A stretch of DNA of 64,000 nt from Caldicellulosiruptor owensensis OL (GCF_000166335.1 NC_014657.1:1718501-1782500), one strand, 5' to 3'; counted from the stretch's first letter, positions 37,658-47,440 are shown. Notes: a model not told the origin generated them from the letters alone. Made by a program: numbers and translations.

Positions 37658-38953
37658 TCAATAAATTGTTCCGCTTCGTCTTAACCTTACATCTGGTATA
37701 ACCTCTATATCTATTTTCTTGAACTCATCATCCCAGTTTTTTTTGAGCTTTTCCCAATCTTTTGCCCTCCTCTTTGAAATTAAATCCCCTATTCCCAAAA
37801 CATCAGCATTATATCTGTACTTTAATAGATAGATAAGATCTTCTGCTCTTGTTTTTAAAATTTTGTTTAGCTCATTTTGAATATACTTTCTAATAGGGTC
37901 ATCCAAAACTTTGTACCCACTTTTGAATACAAACTCAACAACTTCACCTTCTATCCTTAGATTGTAAACAATCTTTAGTCTTCCTTTTTCATTTTTAATT
38001 TTCTTTTGAGTTTGAATCTCTGTAGTAACAAATGGAATATACGTTGATTTGTACTTCAAATCGTCAATAAACGTGTGCTTTGCCTTGCCCATGAGAAGCT
38101 TATAGATTTGTAGCTGCTTTTCATTCAACCAGCCAACAAACCTGAAATTTTTAAACACAGCAGCACCAGCTACTTTCAAGGTTTCAACTCCAGGTTCCAC
38201 CCTCGATATAACTGCGCAGTTTGAATCTATAAAACTATTTACAACCTGGCTCAAAGGTGTATCAATTACTCTTCCATAAATTGATGCATTTTTTGATATC
38301 TCAAAAAGATGAATGCCAGTCACAGGCTGAACAAGTGGCATTGTGTTCAGAACATCTCTTGCTGTTGTTTCAGAAACAAGCAAAAATGTGTTTTGAGGAA
38401 TATCACTTTCTCTGCTTAGCCCATCTAAAACCTCTTTCATATACCCTGGCTCTTCTACTAAATCTCTTCCCAGCACAATAACTTTTAAATACCCATAATA
38501 TAGTCTTTTATTTATTTCTCTTTCAAGGTAATTTCTTATACCTATTACATTATTGGCAGGTCTTACAAACAAAAATCTCATCTGCTCATCTGGTTTAGAA
38601 TCTTTTCCAATGGTTCTGAGGTTTGGGAAAAGCACTGTTACTGCAAACTTGTATTCATTTTTGCTGTTTGGAAGGGGAGGTTTTACCTTTCTTTTTGTTT
38701 GTGGATCAATTCCTTTCTGGTTTGTTTTAATATCGGGTTTTTTCTGTTCAGGAGAAAATTTCTGAGTTTTTCTGTCAAGATCAATATACTCATTGCTTTC
38801 ATACTTGTTCAAATCGCTCGGGTCATACTTGTCAACACCAAGTGCAAGAACATAACCCCTGTCTTCTATTTCGACTCTATCCCAGCAACCTGACAAGAAT
38901 AAGGTAAGAAAAATTATCAAAATTGCTAAAGCTGCTTCTTTTTTTATCCTCAC
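37658..38953 (-). CDS. gerAC: Spore germination lipoprotein, GerAC/Ger(x)C family
   Basis: The 431-residue lipoprotein has a signal with lipobox (IIFLTLFLSGC) and the Ger(x)C start WDRVEIEDRGYVLALGVD. Further signatures are RLYYGYLKVIVLGRDLVEE and a C-terminal RRAKDWEKLKKNWDDEF. It is the C subunit of the germinant receptor in the spore inner membrane. It carries an insertion of about 60 residues after the N-terminal motif (KKPDIKTNQKGIDPQ region). Its start overlaps gerAB by 4 bp. Confidence 0.92.
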   Translation of the reverse strand: MRIKKEAALAILIIFLTLFLSGCWDRVEIEDRGYVLALGVDKYDPSDLNKYESNEYIDLDRKTQKFSPEQKKPDIKTNQKGIDPQTKRKVKPPLPNSKNEYKFAVTVLFPNLRTIGKDSKPDEQMRFLFVRPANNVIGIRNYLEREINKRLYYGYLKVIVLGRDLVEEPGYMKEVLDGLSRESDIPQNTFLLVSETTARDVLNTMPLVQPVTGIHLFEISKNASIYGRVIDTPLSQVVNSFIDSNCAVISRVEPGVETLKVAGAAVFKNFRFVGWLNEKQLQIYKLLMGKAKHTFIDDLKYKSTYIPFVTTEIQTQKKIKNEKGRLKIVYNLRIEGEVVEFVFKSGYKVLDDPIRKYIQNELNKILKTRAEDLIYLLKYRYNADVLGIGDLISKRRAKDWEKLKKNWDDEFKKIDIEVIPDVRLRRSGTIY

Positions 38954-40050
38954 GTTTTTTTCACCTTCCTTTTGACAGAAAGGACAGTGTATGTGACAAG
39001 TGGCAAAAATAAAGCAAGAAAGGTTGCAAAAAAGTAACTAAAATAGTCCATAAACCTCTGTGTTTCAGATATATTTTGAGGAATTAAAGAAAGAATATAA
39101 ATAAATGGTAGTTGTAAAAATACAAAAAAGTTGTGTTCCTTGGTATTGAAAATTCTTGCCAAAATCAAGCTCGTTGTCATCAAGAAAATAATCTCTGTTG
39201 TATATGTGGTTATCATCCATAGAGCAACTACTATGCTTTCTGGTCTTTCTATAACAATTTCTAAAACCGTTACATCTCTAAAAAGATTTAATGTTGGCCA
39301 TACCATAGTCTGCATCTCTTTTGCCCCAAAATCAGCTGTTGCAAATATTATTATCACTTCATAGAGCAAAACTGTGACCAAAAACCCAAAAAAAGCACTT
39401 TTGATGAGCTTGTCTTTCCTTCTTATATAGGGCATGAAAAACAGGAATACCTCAAATCCCAAAAAACTAAATATCGTTGTTCCAATCCCCTTGAGAAGTT
39501 TTAAAAATGAAATATTTAAAACAGGAAGAAGATTTGAAAAATCAAGTCTCTGATAAACAAAGAAGCTTAATATAATAATTATCAGAACAATTCCCGGCAT
39601 AAGCACTTCGCACATTCGTGCAATTACTTCTACCCCATATCTTGAGAGATAGGCACATGAAAGAAGAAATGTAATTACCAAAACTTCATTGGGCGTCAGT
39701 GTAAACAAAAATTCTTTTGCTGTTTCAGCTATAAGCCTTGTTTCAAAAGATGAAAAAATTATAAAATATATGACATACATAATCGAAAAAACAGTTCCAA
39801 CTATTTTCCCAAATGCATTTGTTAGAAGTTCAATTACAGTTACGTCTGGATCTAACATAGTAAGTTTAAAAATTAAAAGAAAAGCCAGAAATGATAGCAT
39901 TCCGCCAAGTAACACGACAAACCATCCATTTTGTTCAACAGCTTTTGCAACAGATGAAGGCATAAACATTATCCCAATTCCTATCATTACAGATACAAAT
40001 AATACAAAACACTGAAAACTGGAAATCTTATCGTTATCATTTATTATCAT
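38950..40050 (-). CDS. gerAB: Spore germination permease, GerAB family
   Basis: The 366-residue protein has ten predicted transmembrane helices and belongs to the amino-acid-permease-like spore germination family: FQCFVLFVSVMIGIGIMFMP at the start, SRYGVEVIARMCEVLMPGIV and GTTIFSFLGFEVFLFFMPY. It is the ligand-sensing B subunit. It overlaps both gerAA and gerAC by 4 bp, indicating coupled translation. Confidence 0.92.
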   Translation of the reverse strand: MIINDNDKISSFQCFVLFVSVMIGIGIMFMPSSVAKAVEQNGWFVVLLGGMLSFLAFLLIFKLTMLDPDVTVIELLTNAFGKIVGTVFSIMYVIYFIIFSSFETRLIAETAKEFLFTLTPNEVLVITFLLSCAYLSRYGVEVIARMCEVLMPGIVLIIIILSFFVYQRLDFSNLLPVLNISFLKLLKGIGTTIFSFLGFEVFLFFMPYIRRKDKLIKSAFFGFLVTVLLYEVIIIFATADFGAKEMQTMVWPTLNLFRDVTVLEIVIERPESIVVALWMITTYTTEIIFLMTTSLILARIFNTKEHNFFVFLQLPFIYILSLIPQNISETQRFMDYFSYFFATFLALFLPLVTYTVLSVKRKVKKT

Positions 40051-41642
40051 TTTTCATTTTCACCTGCCGATGCGGGTATTGAACTTCTTTCATGCAGCAT
40101 TCTGATTTTCTGATGGGTTGAAGCAAATATAGGTCTTGCCCACAGATATCTTGTTGGAAGTCTTATAATAGAATCCTTGTAATCCATTATCTCAAATGAA
40201 ACAAATGGAGACAGATATGGCACACCAAAGCTTTTTGTTTTTACAAGATTTCCAAGTATTATAAGACTGAGAAGGATAAATCCGTAAATTCCCAAAGCTG
40301 CGCAAACAACAATATATACAAACTTCAATAATCTTAATGAGATAGAAAAATTATATGCTGGTATGGCAAATGAAGCAATTGCCGTTGTTGCCACAAGTAT
40401 AACCATAATAGGTGATATTATACCTGCTTGAACTGCAGCCTGTCCTATTATAAGTCCACCAACAATACCAATTGTCTGACCAATTGGACCAGGAAGTCTC
40501 AAGCCTGCCTCTCTTAAAAGCTCAAGCATAAACTCTAAAAACAGTGCTTCAACAAATACTGGAATTGGCACACCTTCTCTTGTCGCTGCTATAAAAAGCC
40601 CAAGATCAGGTGGAATCATGCTTGGTGTAAATGACGATATAGAGATATAAAAACCTTGAAGGGTCATAGCAATGACAGCTGCAATCACCCTCAAAATTCT
40701 TATAACAGTTGCGATATGCCATCTTTCATAGTAATCTTCTGAGTGTTGAATAAATGTTGAAAATGTAGCAGGAACTATCAAAGCAAGGTTGGTATTATCA
40801 CATAAAATGGCAACTCTGCCTTCATAAATTGCCGCAACCACTGTGTCAACCCTTTCAGTATGCTGTATTGTTGGAAACACACAAAATATATCGTCTTCGA
40901 TAAACTGTTCTATCATACCAGACTCCATTATTGCATCGATATCTATTTTCGAAAGTCTTTGTTTTACTTCATTTAAAACATCTTTATCAACAATATCATC
41001 TATATAAACAATATATACATCTGTTTGAGAACGTCTTCCTAATTTTATATTCTTAACCTTAAGCCTTGTATCTCTTACTCTTCTTCTAATAAGTGCTGTC
41101 GAAAACCTTACAACTTCATTAAAACTGTCGCGCGGACCTCTTACAGCATTCTCTGAGACTGGCTGTTGAATACCTCTGTTGGGAAAACTTCTTGTAGAAA
41201 CTCTTATTATCTTGTCACAGCCGTCAACAAAAAGAAGTGTCTCTCCACAGAGAAGATCTAAAATGGCATCTTTAAAGCTTGTAACCTCTTTTATATCAGA
41301 TGTTGCTAGAAGAGTATTTAGAATTTTATTGTAAGCATCTTTTTGAGAAATCTCCTCTTTAAAAAGCTGTATCTCTACCATAAGATGTTTTATTACATCC
41401 CTGTCAATTATTTCTCTGTTTACAAGCCCGTCAACAAAGATAGTTGCACATCTTATATTACCTGCTAAAAAGTTTCTTATTACAATGTCGTCGTTGTCAA
41501 CAAGCAATTCTGTTATATATTTTATGTTTTCATCAATAGACGAAAAGATTTTCTCCTGTGCTTCAACAAATGCTTTTGTTTCTCTCTGCTGAAAATTTTT
41601 TTTCCTTTCTTTTTTACGTTTTATTATTTCAATAAACCCCAT
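40047..41642 (-). CDS. gerAA: Spore germination protein, GerAA family
   Basis: The 531-residue protein has a soluble N-terminal half (LLCGETLLFVDG, SENAVRGPRDSFNEVVRFSTALIRRRVRD) and a C-terminal membrane half (SSFTPSMIPPDLGLFIAATREGVPIPVFVEALFLEFMLELLREA, written here as family landmarks). Together with GerAB/AC it forms the nutrient receptor. I start at ATG 41642 behind GAGGTGGAG, not at the longer frame from 41657. Confidence 0.92.
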   Translation of the reverse strand: MGFIEIIKRKKERKKNFQQRETKAFVEAQEKIFSSIDENIKYITELLVDNDDIVIRNFLAGNIRCATIFVDGLVNREIIDRDVIKHLMVEIQLFKEEISQKDAYNKILNTLLATSDIKEVTSFKDAILDLLCGETLLFVDGCDKIIRVSTRSFPNRGIQQPVSENAVRGPRDSFNEVVRFSTALIRRRVRDTRLKVKNIKLGRRSQTDVYIVYIDDIVDKDVLNEVKQRLSKIDIDAIMESGMIEQFIEDDIFCVFPTIQHTERVDTVVAAIYEGRVAILCDNTNLALIVPATFSTFIQHSEDYYERWHIATVIRILRVIAAVIAMTLQGFYISISSFTPSMIPPDLGLFIAATREGVPIPVFVEALFLEFMLELLREAGLRLPGPIGQTIGIVGGLIIGQAAVQAGIISPIMVILVATTAIASFAIPAYNFSISLRLLKFVYIVVCAALGIYGFILLSLIILGNLVKTKSFGVPYLSPFVSFEIMDYKDSIIRLPTRYLWARPIFASTHQKIRMLHERSSIPASAGENEK

Positions 41643-41679
41643 TGTTCTCCACCTCATTGAGACTAATAATAATTGTGTT

Positions 41680-41874
41680 TTATATAAAAAGCTTTACGAT
41701 ATACATTAAGATGCCTATACATATAAGAAAAATACCAGTTATCTTTGCAAGTCTCATTTCTCTTTGCAAGTTTTTAGATTTTAGTTCTTTTACGTCAAGC
41801 AAAAATATCAAAATGCCACTAAGAAGAAACATCAGTATACTGTATTTTGTTATGATATCCGAAAGTTTTATCAT
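41680..41874 (-). CDS. Small two-helix membrane protein upstream of gerAA (CLC_0170-like)
   Basis: About 64 residues with two transmembrane helices (YSILMFLLSGILIFLLDV and ITGIFLICIGILMYIVKLF) around a short charged loop. Small proteins of this kind are found beside gerA operons in clostridia, which supports the gene. The ATG at 41874 has AAGGAG somewhat far upstream; the frame opens to 41901. It is probably the first gene of the ger operon and could modulate the receptor. Confidence 0.6.
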   Translation of the reverse strand: MIKLSDIITKYSILMFLLSGILIFLLDVKELKSKNLQREMRLAKITGIFLICIGILMYIVKLFI

Positions 41875-41932
41875 CTGAATCCAAATTCTCCTTTCTACCA
41901 CTTAATATGCAATATAAATATTATTTTTATAC

Positions 41933-41961
41933 TTGAATTTTTTAAAAACATATGCTAAAAT
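41933..41961 (+). promoter_or_regulatory. Promoter of the ACT-hom-thrB operon
   Basis: TTGAAT (41933-41938), 17 bp, TAAAAT (41956-41961), about 43 bp before the first start codon. Confidence 0.6.
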
Positions 41962-42004
41962 CCATTCCATAAAGACATTTGTCTTTTATAGGTGAACAAT
42001 AAAT

Positions 42005-42457
42005 ATGCTAAAGAAAGATACCACATACTATATAGTTGAAGAAAGTGTATTACCTGAAGTCTTTTTGAAAGTTGTCAAGGCAAAAGAGCTATTAGAAAAG
42101 GGTGAAGTGAAAGCTGTAAACGAAGCTGTAAAGATGGTGGGTATTTCAAGAAGTGCTTTTTACAAATACAAAGACTGTATATTCCCTTTTTTTGAAAGCT
42201 CCCGTGGCAAGATTATAACTCTTGCTCTTGTTTTAAAAGACATCCCTGGGATTTTGTCAAAGATATTAAACATTATTTCTGAGACAAATGCAAACATTCT
42301 TACAATCAATCAAAACATCCCTCTTGGCGGGATTGCAACTGTCTCAATTTCTATCAGAACATCTGGGATGACAAAGTCTGTTAAAGATTTGATCCTTGAG
42401 ATTGAAAAGGTTGATGGTGTTAAAAAGATTGAGATTTTGGGAAGAGAAGAGTACTAA
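42005..42457 (+). CDS. ACT-domain protein (UPF0735/PheB-like) ahead of hom
   Basis: The 150-residue protein combines an N-terminal helix-turn-helix-like part (KAVNEAVKMVGISRSAFYKYKDCIFPF) and a C-terminal ACT domain (LALVLKDIPGILSKILNIISETNANIL). Such proteins usually sit before hom or pheA and are thought to sense an amino acid. It is 29 bp before hom and so a likely regulator of threonine synthesis. No enzymatic motif is visible. Confidence 0.85.
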   Translation: MLKKDTTYYIVEESVLPEVFLKVVKAKELLEKGEVKAVNEAVKMVGISRSAFYKYKDCIFPFFESSRGKIITLALVLKDIPGILSKILNIISETNANILTINQNIPLGGIATVSISIRTSGMTKSVKDLILEIEKVDGVKKIEILGREEY

Positions 42458-42486
42458 AAAGGTTTTGAAAAAGGAGGGAAAAAGAG

Positions 42487-43743
42487 TTGGCAAAGGTTGC
42501 AATAATGGGATTTGGCGTTGTTGGTTCAGGTGTATGGGAAGTTTTGATAAAAAATGCATCATCAATTGCAAAAAGAGCAGGGGAAGAAATATCGGTAAAA
42601 TATATTCTTGACATTCGCGATTTTCCTGAACATCCTGCAAAAGATTTGATGATAAAAGACTTTGATGTAATACTCAACGACCCCGAAGTTTCAATTGTTG
42701 TTGAGACAATAGGCGGGCTTGAACCTGCATACACTTATACAAAAAAGCTTCTTTTAAATCGAAAACACGTTGTAACATCCAATAAGGAACTTGTTGCAAA
42801 ACATGGTCCTGAACTTTTAAAGATTGCTAAAGAAAATAACATAAATTACCTCTTTGAAGCAAGTGTTGGTGGCGGAATACCAATTATAAGACCTCTTCAA
42901 AACTGCTTGGCAGGAAACCAAATTACAGAGATTGCAGGAATTTTAAATGGTACAACAAATTATATTCTAACTCAGATGAAAAAGTATTCTCTTTCATTTG
43001 AAGACGCTCTAAAAGAAGCCCAGGAAAAAGGATACGCAGAAAGAAATCCAAGTAATGACATTGAAGGTCATGACGCATGCAGAAAAATTGCAATCCTCTC
43101 ATCTATTGCATATTCTCATTATGTAAACTATGAAAATATTTATACCGAAGGAATATCCAGAATAACTAAAGAGGATATGGAATATGCTGAAGAACTGGGA
43201 TGTACAATAAAGCTTATTGCAATGAGTAAAAGGCTTGATGACAAAAAAGTATTTGCAAGAGTCTCACCACTTATGATATCTTACAAAAGTCCTTTTGCAA
43301 ATGTGGATGATGTATTCAATGCAATTTTAGTAAAAGGCGACGCAATTGGTGATGTAATGTTCTATGGTCAAGGGGCCGGGAAGCTTCCAACAGCAAGTGC
43401 TGTTGTTGGCGATATAATAGACATTGTTAAACACATTGACAAGTCTTATGTTTATACATGGGCAATATCTGGTGATATTGAAGTTGTTGACATTGAAAAT
43501 ACATCCTGCAGGTTCTTTGTAAGAGTGAAATACACAGACTACTCAAAAGCAAAAGACGCTGTGTCTCTCATCTTTAATGACTGCATGATAGTAAACACAC
43601 ATAAACCAATAGGTACAAATGAATTTGCTTTTGTCACACATGAGATTAAAGAAAGTGAGTTCAAAGAAAAAATTTCTCAACTTGAGAAAATTTCTGTTGT
43701 GGAAAAGATTTTGTCTGTTATAAGATATGATGAAAATATGTAA
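42487..43743 (+). CDS. hom: Homoserine dehydrogenase
   Basis: The 418-residue enzyme reduces aspartate semialdehyde to homoserine. It has the NAD(P)-binding start VAIMGFGVVGSGVWEVL, TSNKELVAKHG, GILNGTTNYILTQM, EAQEKGYAERNPSNDIEGHDACRKIAIL (split landmarks) and a C-terminal ACT domain for threonine feedback. The start is TTG 42487 after AAGGAGGG. It is followed by thrB and lysC. Confidence 0.95.
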   Translation: MAKVAIMGFGVVGSGVWEVLIKNASSIAKRAGEEISVKYILDIRDFPEHPAKDLMIKDFDVILNDPEVSIVVETIGGLEPAYTYTKKLLLNRKHVVTSNKELVAKHGPELLKIAKENNINYLFEASVGGGIPIIRPLQNCLAGNQITEIAGILNGTTNYILTQMKKYSLSFEDALKEAQEKGYAERNPSNDIEGHDACRKIAILSSIAYSHYVNYENIYTEGISRITKEDMEYAEELGCTIKLIAMSKRLDDKKVFARVSPLMISYKSPFANVDDVFNAILVKGDAIGDVMFYGQGAGKLPTASAVVGDIIDIVKHIDKSYVYTWAISGDIEVVDIENTSCRFFVRVKYTDYSKAKDAVSLIFNDCMIVNTHKPIGTNEFAFVTHEIKESEFKEKISQLEKISVVEKILSVIRYDENM

Positions 43744-43774
43744 ATAAGCAAAATGTCTGGAGGTACGTTGAAAA

Positions 43775-44698
43775 ATGATTTCTGTAAAGGTTCCGGCATC
43801 GTCGGCAAACCTTGGTGCCGGATTTGACTGTATGGGTGTTGCATTAAAGCTCTATAATATTATCGAGGTTGAAGAGATTGAAAGGGGACTTATAATTACT
43901 TCATCCCCGGATGACCCATCAATAGCAAAAGACGAAAATAATCTCGTGTTTAAAGCAATGAAAACTGTATTTGATGAGGTTGGCTGGTATCCAAGAGGGC
44001 TTAGGATAAACCTTATAAACGAAATTCCTCTGACGCGCGGGCTTGGTTCTTCTGCCGCATGTATCTCAGGCGGAATCTATGCTGCAAATTTACTTAGTGG
44101 CGGAAAACTTTCTGAAGAAGAGATGATTTATTTGGCAGCAAAAATGGAGGGGCATCCGGACAACTCAACACCAGCAATGATTGGGGGGCTTGTATTTGCA
44201 GTACTGGAAGATAAAAAGGTAAACTATATCAAGTTTGTTGTGCCAGCAAGACTCAAGTTTGCAGTGTTTATTCCTGATTTTCAGCTATCAACAGAATATG
44301 CAAGAAATATTCTGCCAAAATACATTGAGTTCAAAGATGCCGTGTTTAACATTGGCAGAGCAACGCTTTTTGCAAGTGCAATCACAACAGGAAACTATGA
44401 GCTTTTGCCTGCAGCAACACAGGATAGGCTTCACCAGCCGTACAGAAAAAAACTTATTCCTGACTTTGATAAAATTGTTAATCTCTCTTTAGAAGCTGGT
44501 GCAAAAGGAGCGTTTTTGTCTGGCGCAGGACCTTCTATAATTGCCCTTGTTGATGAGAATTATGAGATCTTTGAACAAAACGTCCAAAACGCGCTTGCAA
44601 GTATTGAGCTTGCGGCTAACTGGGACTTTATGATTTTAGAAGCCGACAATAGCGGCGCGACAGTTTTCTCTGTTCAAAGTACTAGTTTAAAAAGATAA
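43775..44698 (+). CDS. thrB: Homoserine kinase
   Basis: The 307-residue GHMP kinase phosphorylates homoserine for threonine synthesis. The sequence shows VKVPASSANLGAGFDCMG, the ATP loop PLTRGLGSSAACISGGIYAA (PxxxGLGSSAA) and the C-terminal GAFLSGAGPSIIAL. It lies 31 bp after hom, behind CTGGAGGTA. Confidence 0.95.
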   Translation: MISVKVPASSANLGAGFDCMGVALKLYNIIEVEEIERGLIITSSPDDPSIAKDENNLVFKAMKTVFDEVGWYPRGLRINLINEIPLTRGLGSSAACISGGIYAANLLSGGKLSEEEMIYLAAKMEGHPDNSTPAMIGGLVFAVLEDKKVNYIKFVVPARLKFAVFIPDFQLSTEYARNILPKYIEFKDAVFNIGRATLFASAITTGNYELLPAATQDRLHQPYRKKLIPDFDKIVNLSLEAGAKGAFLSGAGPSIIALVDENYEIFEQNVQNALASIELAANWDFMILEADNSGATVFSVQSTSLKR

Positions 44699-44777
44699 AG
44701 TCAATCATTTAATAGTATCAAAGTAGTTTTATAAAACTTTTAGCCTATTGATATTACTTATATGGGAGGGAAATATC

Positions 44778-46004
44778 TTGGGAATAGTTGTTCAAAAGTA
44801 TGGCGGAACGTCTGTTGCAGATAAAGAAAGGATATTTCGAGCAGCAAGGCGGGCAATTAGCGAGTATGAGAAAGGAAACAAGGTTGTAGTTGTTGTTTCA
44901 GCTCAAGGTGATACAACAGACGAGCTTATTGAAAAGGCAAGAGAGATAAACGAAAATCCTTCAAAAAGAGAAATGGATATGCTCCTTTCCACAGGTGAGC
45001 AAATTTCAATTGCACTTATGGCAATGGCAATTGAAAAGCTTGGTTATCCTGTTATATCGCTCACCGGTTGGCAAGCAGGAATAAAGACAGACAGCCACTA
45101 TTCAAATGCAAGAATCATTGAAATTGATACAGAAAGACTTCAAAGAGAGCTTGATAAAAGGAACATAGTTGTTGTTGCAGGTTTTCAGGGAATAAACAAG
45201 TATGATGATATAACCACGCTGGGGCGTGGTGGTTCTGATACAACAGCTGTAGCTTTGGCTGCCGCATTGAAAGCTGATAAATGCGAAATATATACAGATG
45301 TTGACGGTGTTTATACAGCAGACCCAAGAATTGTCCCAAATGCTTCAAAGCTCAAAGAAATTTCTTATGATGAGATGTTGGAGCTTGCTACACTCGGGGC
45401 AAAGGTACTTCATAATAGGTCTGTTGAACTTGCAAAAAAGTATAATATCCCTCTTGTTGTAAGATCATCTTTTAATGATAATGAAGGAACAATTGTAAAG
45501 GAGGTAAATTCGGTGGAAAAGCTTTTAGTATCTGGCGTTGCGTGTGATAAGGACATTGCAAGGGTTGCAGTGATTGGAGTTGAAAATGTTCCAGGCAAGG
45601 CATTTCAGATATTTTCACTTTTGGCAAAAGAAAATATAAACGTTGACATAATTCTGCAGTCAATTGGAAGAGAAAAGACAAAGGATATATCGTTTACAGT
45701 GTCAAAGAGCAACTTAAAGCAGACACTTGATGTTTTGACAAAGAATCTGCACGTAATTGGTGCAAAGGACATAACATATGCTGATAATGTCGCAAAGGTA
45801 TCTATTGTAGGTGCTGGAATGGTTAACAATCCAGGCGTTGCTGCAATGATGTTTGAAGCACTCTATGATGCAGGTATCAACATCGAGATGATTTCGACAT
45901 CTGAGATAAAGATATCAGTGTTGATTGACGAAAAAGATGCTGAAAAGGCAGTCAGAGCTATACATGACAAATTCAAACTTCATCTTTTGAACAATGAGAA
46001 ATAA
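44778..46004 (+). CDS. lysC: Aspartokinase
   Basis: The 408-residue enzyme makes aspartyl phosphate, the first step to Lys, Thr and Met. It has VVQKYGGTSVADKERI, LSTGEQIS, TLGRGGSDTTAVALA and two C-terminal ACT domains (VENVPGKAFQIFSLLAKENI and GAGMVNNPGVAAMMFEALYD). The start is TTG 44778 after GGGAGGG. An internal GTG start with a ribosome site (AAAGGAGGTAAATTCGGTG, about 45514) could give a separate small subunit, as known in Bacillus-type aspartokinases. No lysine riboswitch is visible in the 79-bp gap. Confidence 0.95.
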   Translation: MGIVVQKYGGTSVADKERIFRAARRAISEYEKGNKVVVVVSAQGDTTDELIEKAREINENPSKREMDMLLSTGEQISIALMAMAIEKLGYPVISLTGWQAGIKTDSHYSNARIIEIDTERLQRELDKRNIVVVAGFQGINKYDDITTLGRGGSDTTAVALAAALKADKCEIYTDVDGVYTADPRIVPNASKLKEISYDEMLELATLGAKVLHNRSVELAKKYNIPLVVRSSFNDNEGTIVKEVNSVEKLLVSGVACDKDIARVAVIGVENVPGKAFQIFSLLAKENINVDIILQSIGREKTKDISFTVSKSNLKQTLDVLTKNLHVIGAKDITYADNVAKVSIVGAGMVNNPGVAAMMFEALYDAGINIEMISTSEIKISVLIDEKDAEKAVRAIHDKFKLHLLNNEK

Positions 46005-46011
46005 AATAAGC

Positions 46012-46057
46012 AAGAGGGGCTGTTCAATGAGATAATTTACCAGCTCCCTCTTTTTTT
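46012..46057 (+). terminator. Bidirectional terminator after lysC
   Basis: GAGGGGCTG pairs with CAGCTCCCTC around a loop; TTTTTTT follows on the plus strand and AAGAGG-side U-residues serve the convergent gene. Confidence 0.7.
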
Positions 46058-46862
46058 ATATTATCATTTTTTTAATTCTATTTATAAACTCCAAAAACAC
46101 AATTCCCGGCTCTTCAAGATCAGAAAACCATCTTTTTACCCATTCAAAAGAAAGATAACCGCTATAGTCTTGCCGCAAAAGAAGATCTATGGCCTTTTCA
46201 ATAGGCACATCACCCTCGCCTATCATCTTAAATACAAGCTTGCCATTTTCAATCTTTGAGTCTTTTACATGAACATGTTTTATATACTCTTTCAAATTAC
46301 TAAAGGTTTCCTCGACATCCTCATTAAAAAATCTATAAGGATGGTGAATGTCCCACACAACACCAACATTCTCATATGGTACCTCTTCAAGCAATTCAGC
46401 AAGCCTTTTTGACTCTGCCCACACGCCATTTGTTTCAATCAAAATGTCAACATCATACTCTTTTGCCATGTCGCACAGCTTGCAAAGCATCTCTTTTACA
46501 AATTCTCTATCGACATCCTCCCCAGGTGTTATCCATCTGTCTCCCAAAACCCTTATGTATTTGCAAGAAAGATCCTTTGCAAGTTCTATGTGCGCTTTTG
46601 CAGACTTTAATGTATTTTCCTGGTAAGATTTATCGAATATATAACATGATGTTGCCAAACATGAAATCTCCAAATTCAGTTCTTTTAACCTCTTTTTTGT
46701 CAGTGGCAAGTTTTCAGGAGCAAAAGGTTCTGCTTTATATACTTCAAGTTCATCTCCAAGTCCTCTCAGTTCAATACCGTCATATCCAAAGTCTTTGGCA
46801 GCAGCTAAGATCTCATCCCAGGTAAAGTTAGGACATCCTACTGTTGAAAAGCTAATCTTCAT
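46056..46862 (-). CDS. Sugar phosphate isomerase/epimerase, xylose-isomerase-like TIM barrel
   Basis: The 268-residue protein belongs to the AP-endonuclease-2/IolE TIM-barrel superfamily: FSTVGCPNFTWDEILAAAKD, GYDGIELRG, ILIETNGVWAES, GVVWDIHHPYRF, YIKHVHVKDSK, and C-terminal YLSFEWVKRW. The metal ligands Glu, Asp, His and Glu are in these motifs. The substrate is unknown. I use ATG 46862 with AAGGAGG 12 bases upstream. It is a single gene. Confidence 0.85.
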   Translation of the reverse strand: MKISFSTVGCPNFTWDEILAAAKDFGYDGIELRGLGDELEVYKAEPFAPENLPLTKKRLKELNLEISCLATSCYIFDKSYQENTLKSAKAHIELAKDLSCKYIRVLGDRWITPGEDVDREFVKEMLCKLCDMAKEYDVDILIETNGVWAESKRLAELLEEVPYENVGVVWDIHHPYRFFNEDVEETFSNLKEYIKHVHVKDSKIENGKLVFKMIGEGDVPIEKAIDLLLRQDYSGYLSFEWVKRWFSDLEEPGIVFLEFINRIKKMII

Positions 46863-46949
46863 TAAATTGTATTTCCTCCTTCGCAAAAATGCTGTTTTTA
46901 ATATTTTACTACTTTGTTTTTGTTATGAAAAGCCATCTGTAAAATTCTA

Positions 46950-46979
46950 TTGACATTTGATTTTGAAGAAATTTATAAT
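46950..46979 (+). promoter_or_regulatory. Promoter of the 47010 gene
   Basis: TTGACA (46950-46955), 18 bp, TATAAT (46974-46979); AGGAG precedes the ATG at 47010. Confidence 0.75.
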
Positions 46980-47009
46980 TAAACTAAAGTTGTTTTTTAG
47001 GAGTGAAAG

Positions 47010-47408
47010 ATGTTGAAGGATATCTTTATAGACGATTTCCAATATGTCGTTGATGAACTTTTGATACGAAACAAAAGTATACTTGACAGCCTCACAAAGT
47101 TTTCTGAATCGGCAGCACGTGTCAACAGAAGCATAATAAAATCGGTCACAAACTGTGGATGCATAAGAATAAATGCTAAAAAACAGGAGATTCCTATAGA
47201 TGTGAGCTTGAAAGAAGCAAAAAAGTACCTCAAAACACATGTTGAAGGACAGCTTTGTGAAAATTGTAGAGATCTGATTGAAAAAGAGATTGGAAGCACA
47301 TTATTTTATTTAGCTTCAATCTGCAACACTTTAGATTTGAACCTGTATGATATCATAATCAAAGAAATTGAGAGAATGAAGACACTGGGAGAATTTAACC
47401 TCAGATAA
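47010..47408 (+). CDS. Conserved clostridial protein with MazG-like C-terminal signature
   Basis: The 132-residue protein has cysteines in TNCGCIRI and CENCRD, a possible metal site, and a helical C-terminus (EKEIGSTLFYLASICNTLDLNLYDIIIKE, split landmark) that resembles the NTP-pyrophosphatase (MazG/DUF1573-type) fold. Pyrophosphatase activity is not proved by this. The gene has its own consensus promoter and is followed by a GC-rich hairpin. Confidence 0.65.
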   Translation: MLKDIFIDDFQYVVDELLIRNKSILDSLTKFSESAARVNRSIIKSVTNCGCIRINAKKQEIPIDVSLKEAKKYLKTHVEGQLCENCRDLIEKEIGSTLFYLASICNTLDLNLYDIIIKEIERMKTLGEFNLR

Positions 47409-47440
47409 GATGCCAGTTTTTAAAACGGACAAAAATATAC

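Noticed and set aside
44699-44777. Lysine riboswitch before lysC
   Set aside because: The gap is only 79 bp and shows no lysine-element stems.
46376-46825. 149-codon plus-strand frame
   Set aside because: Antisense shadow of the TIM-barrel isomerase gene, with no start signal.
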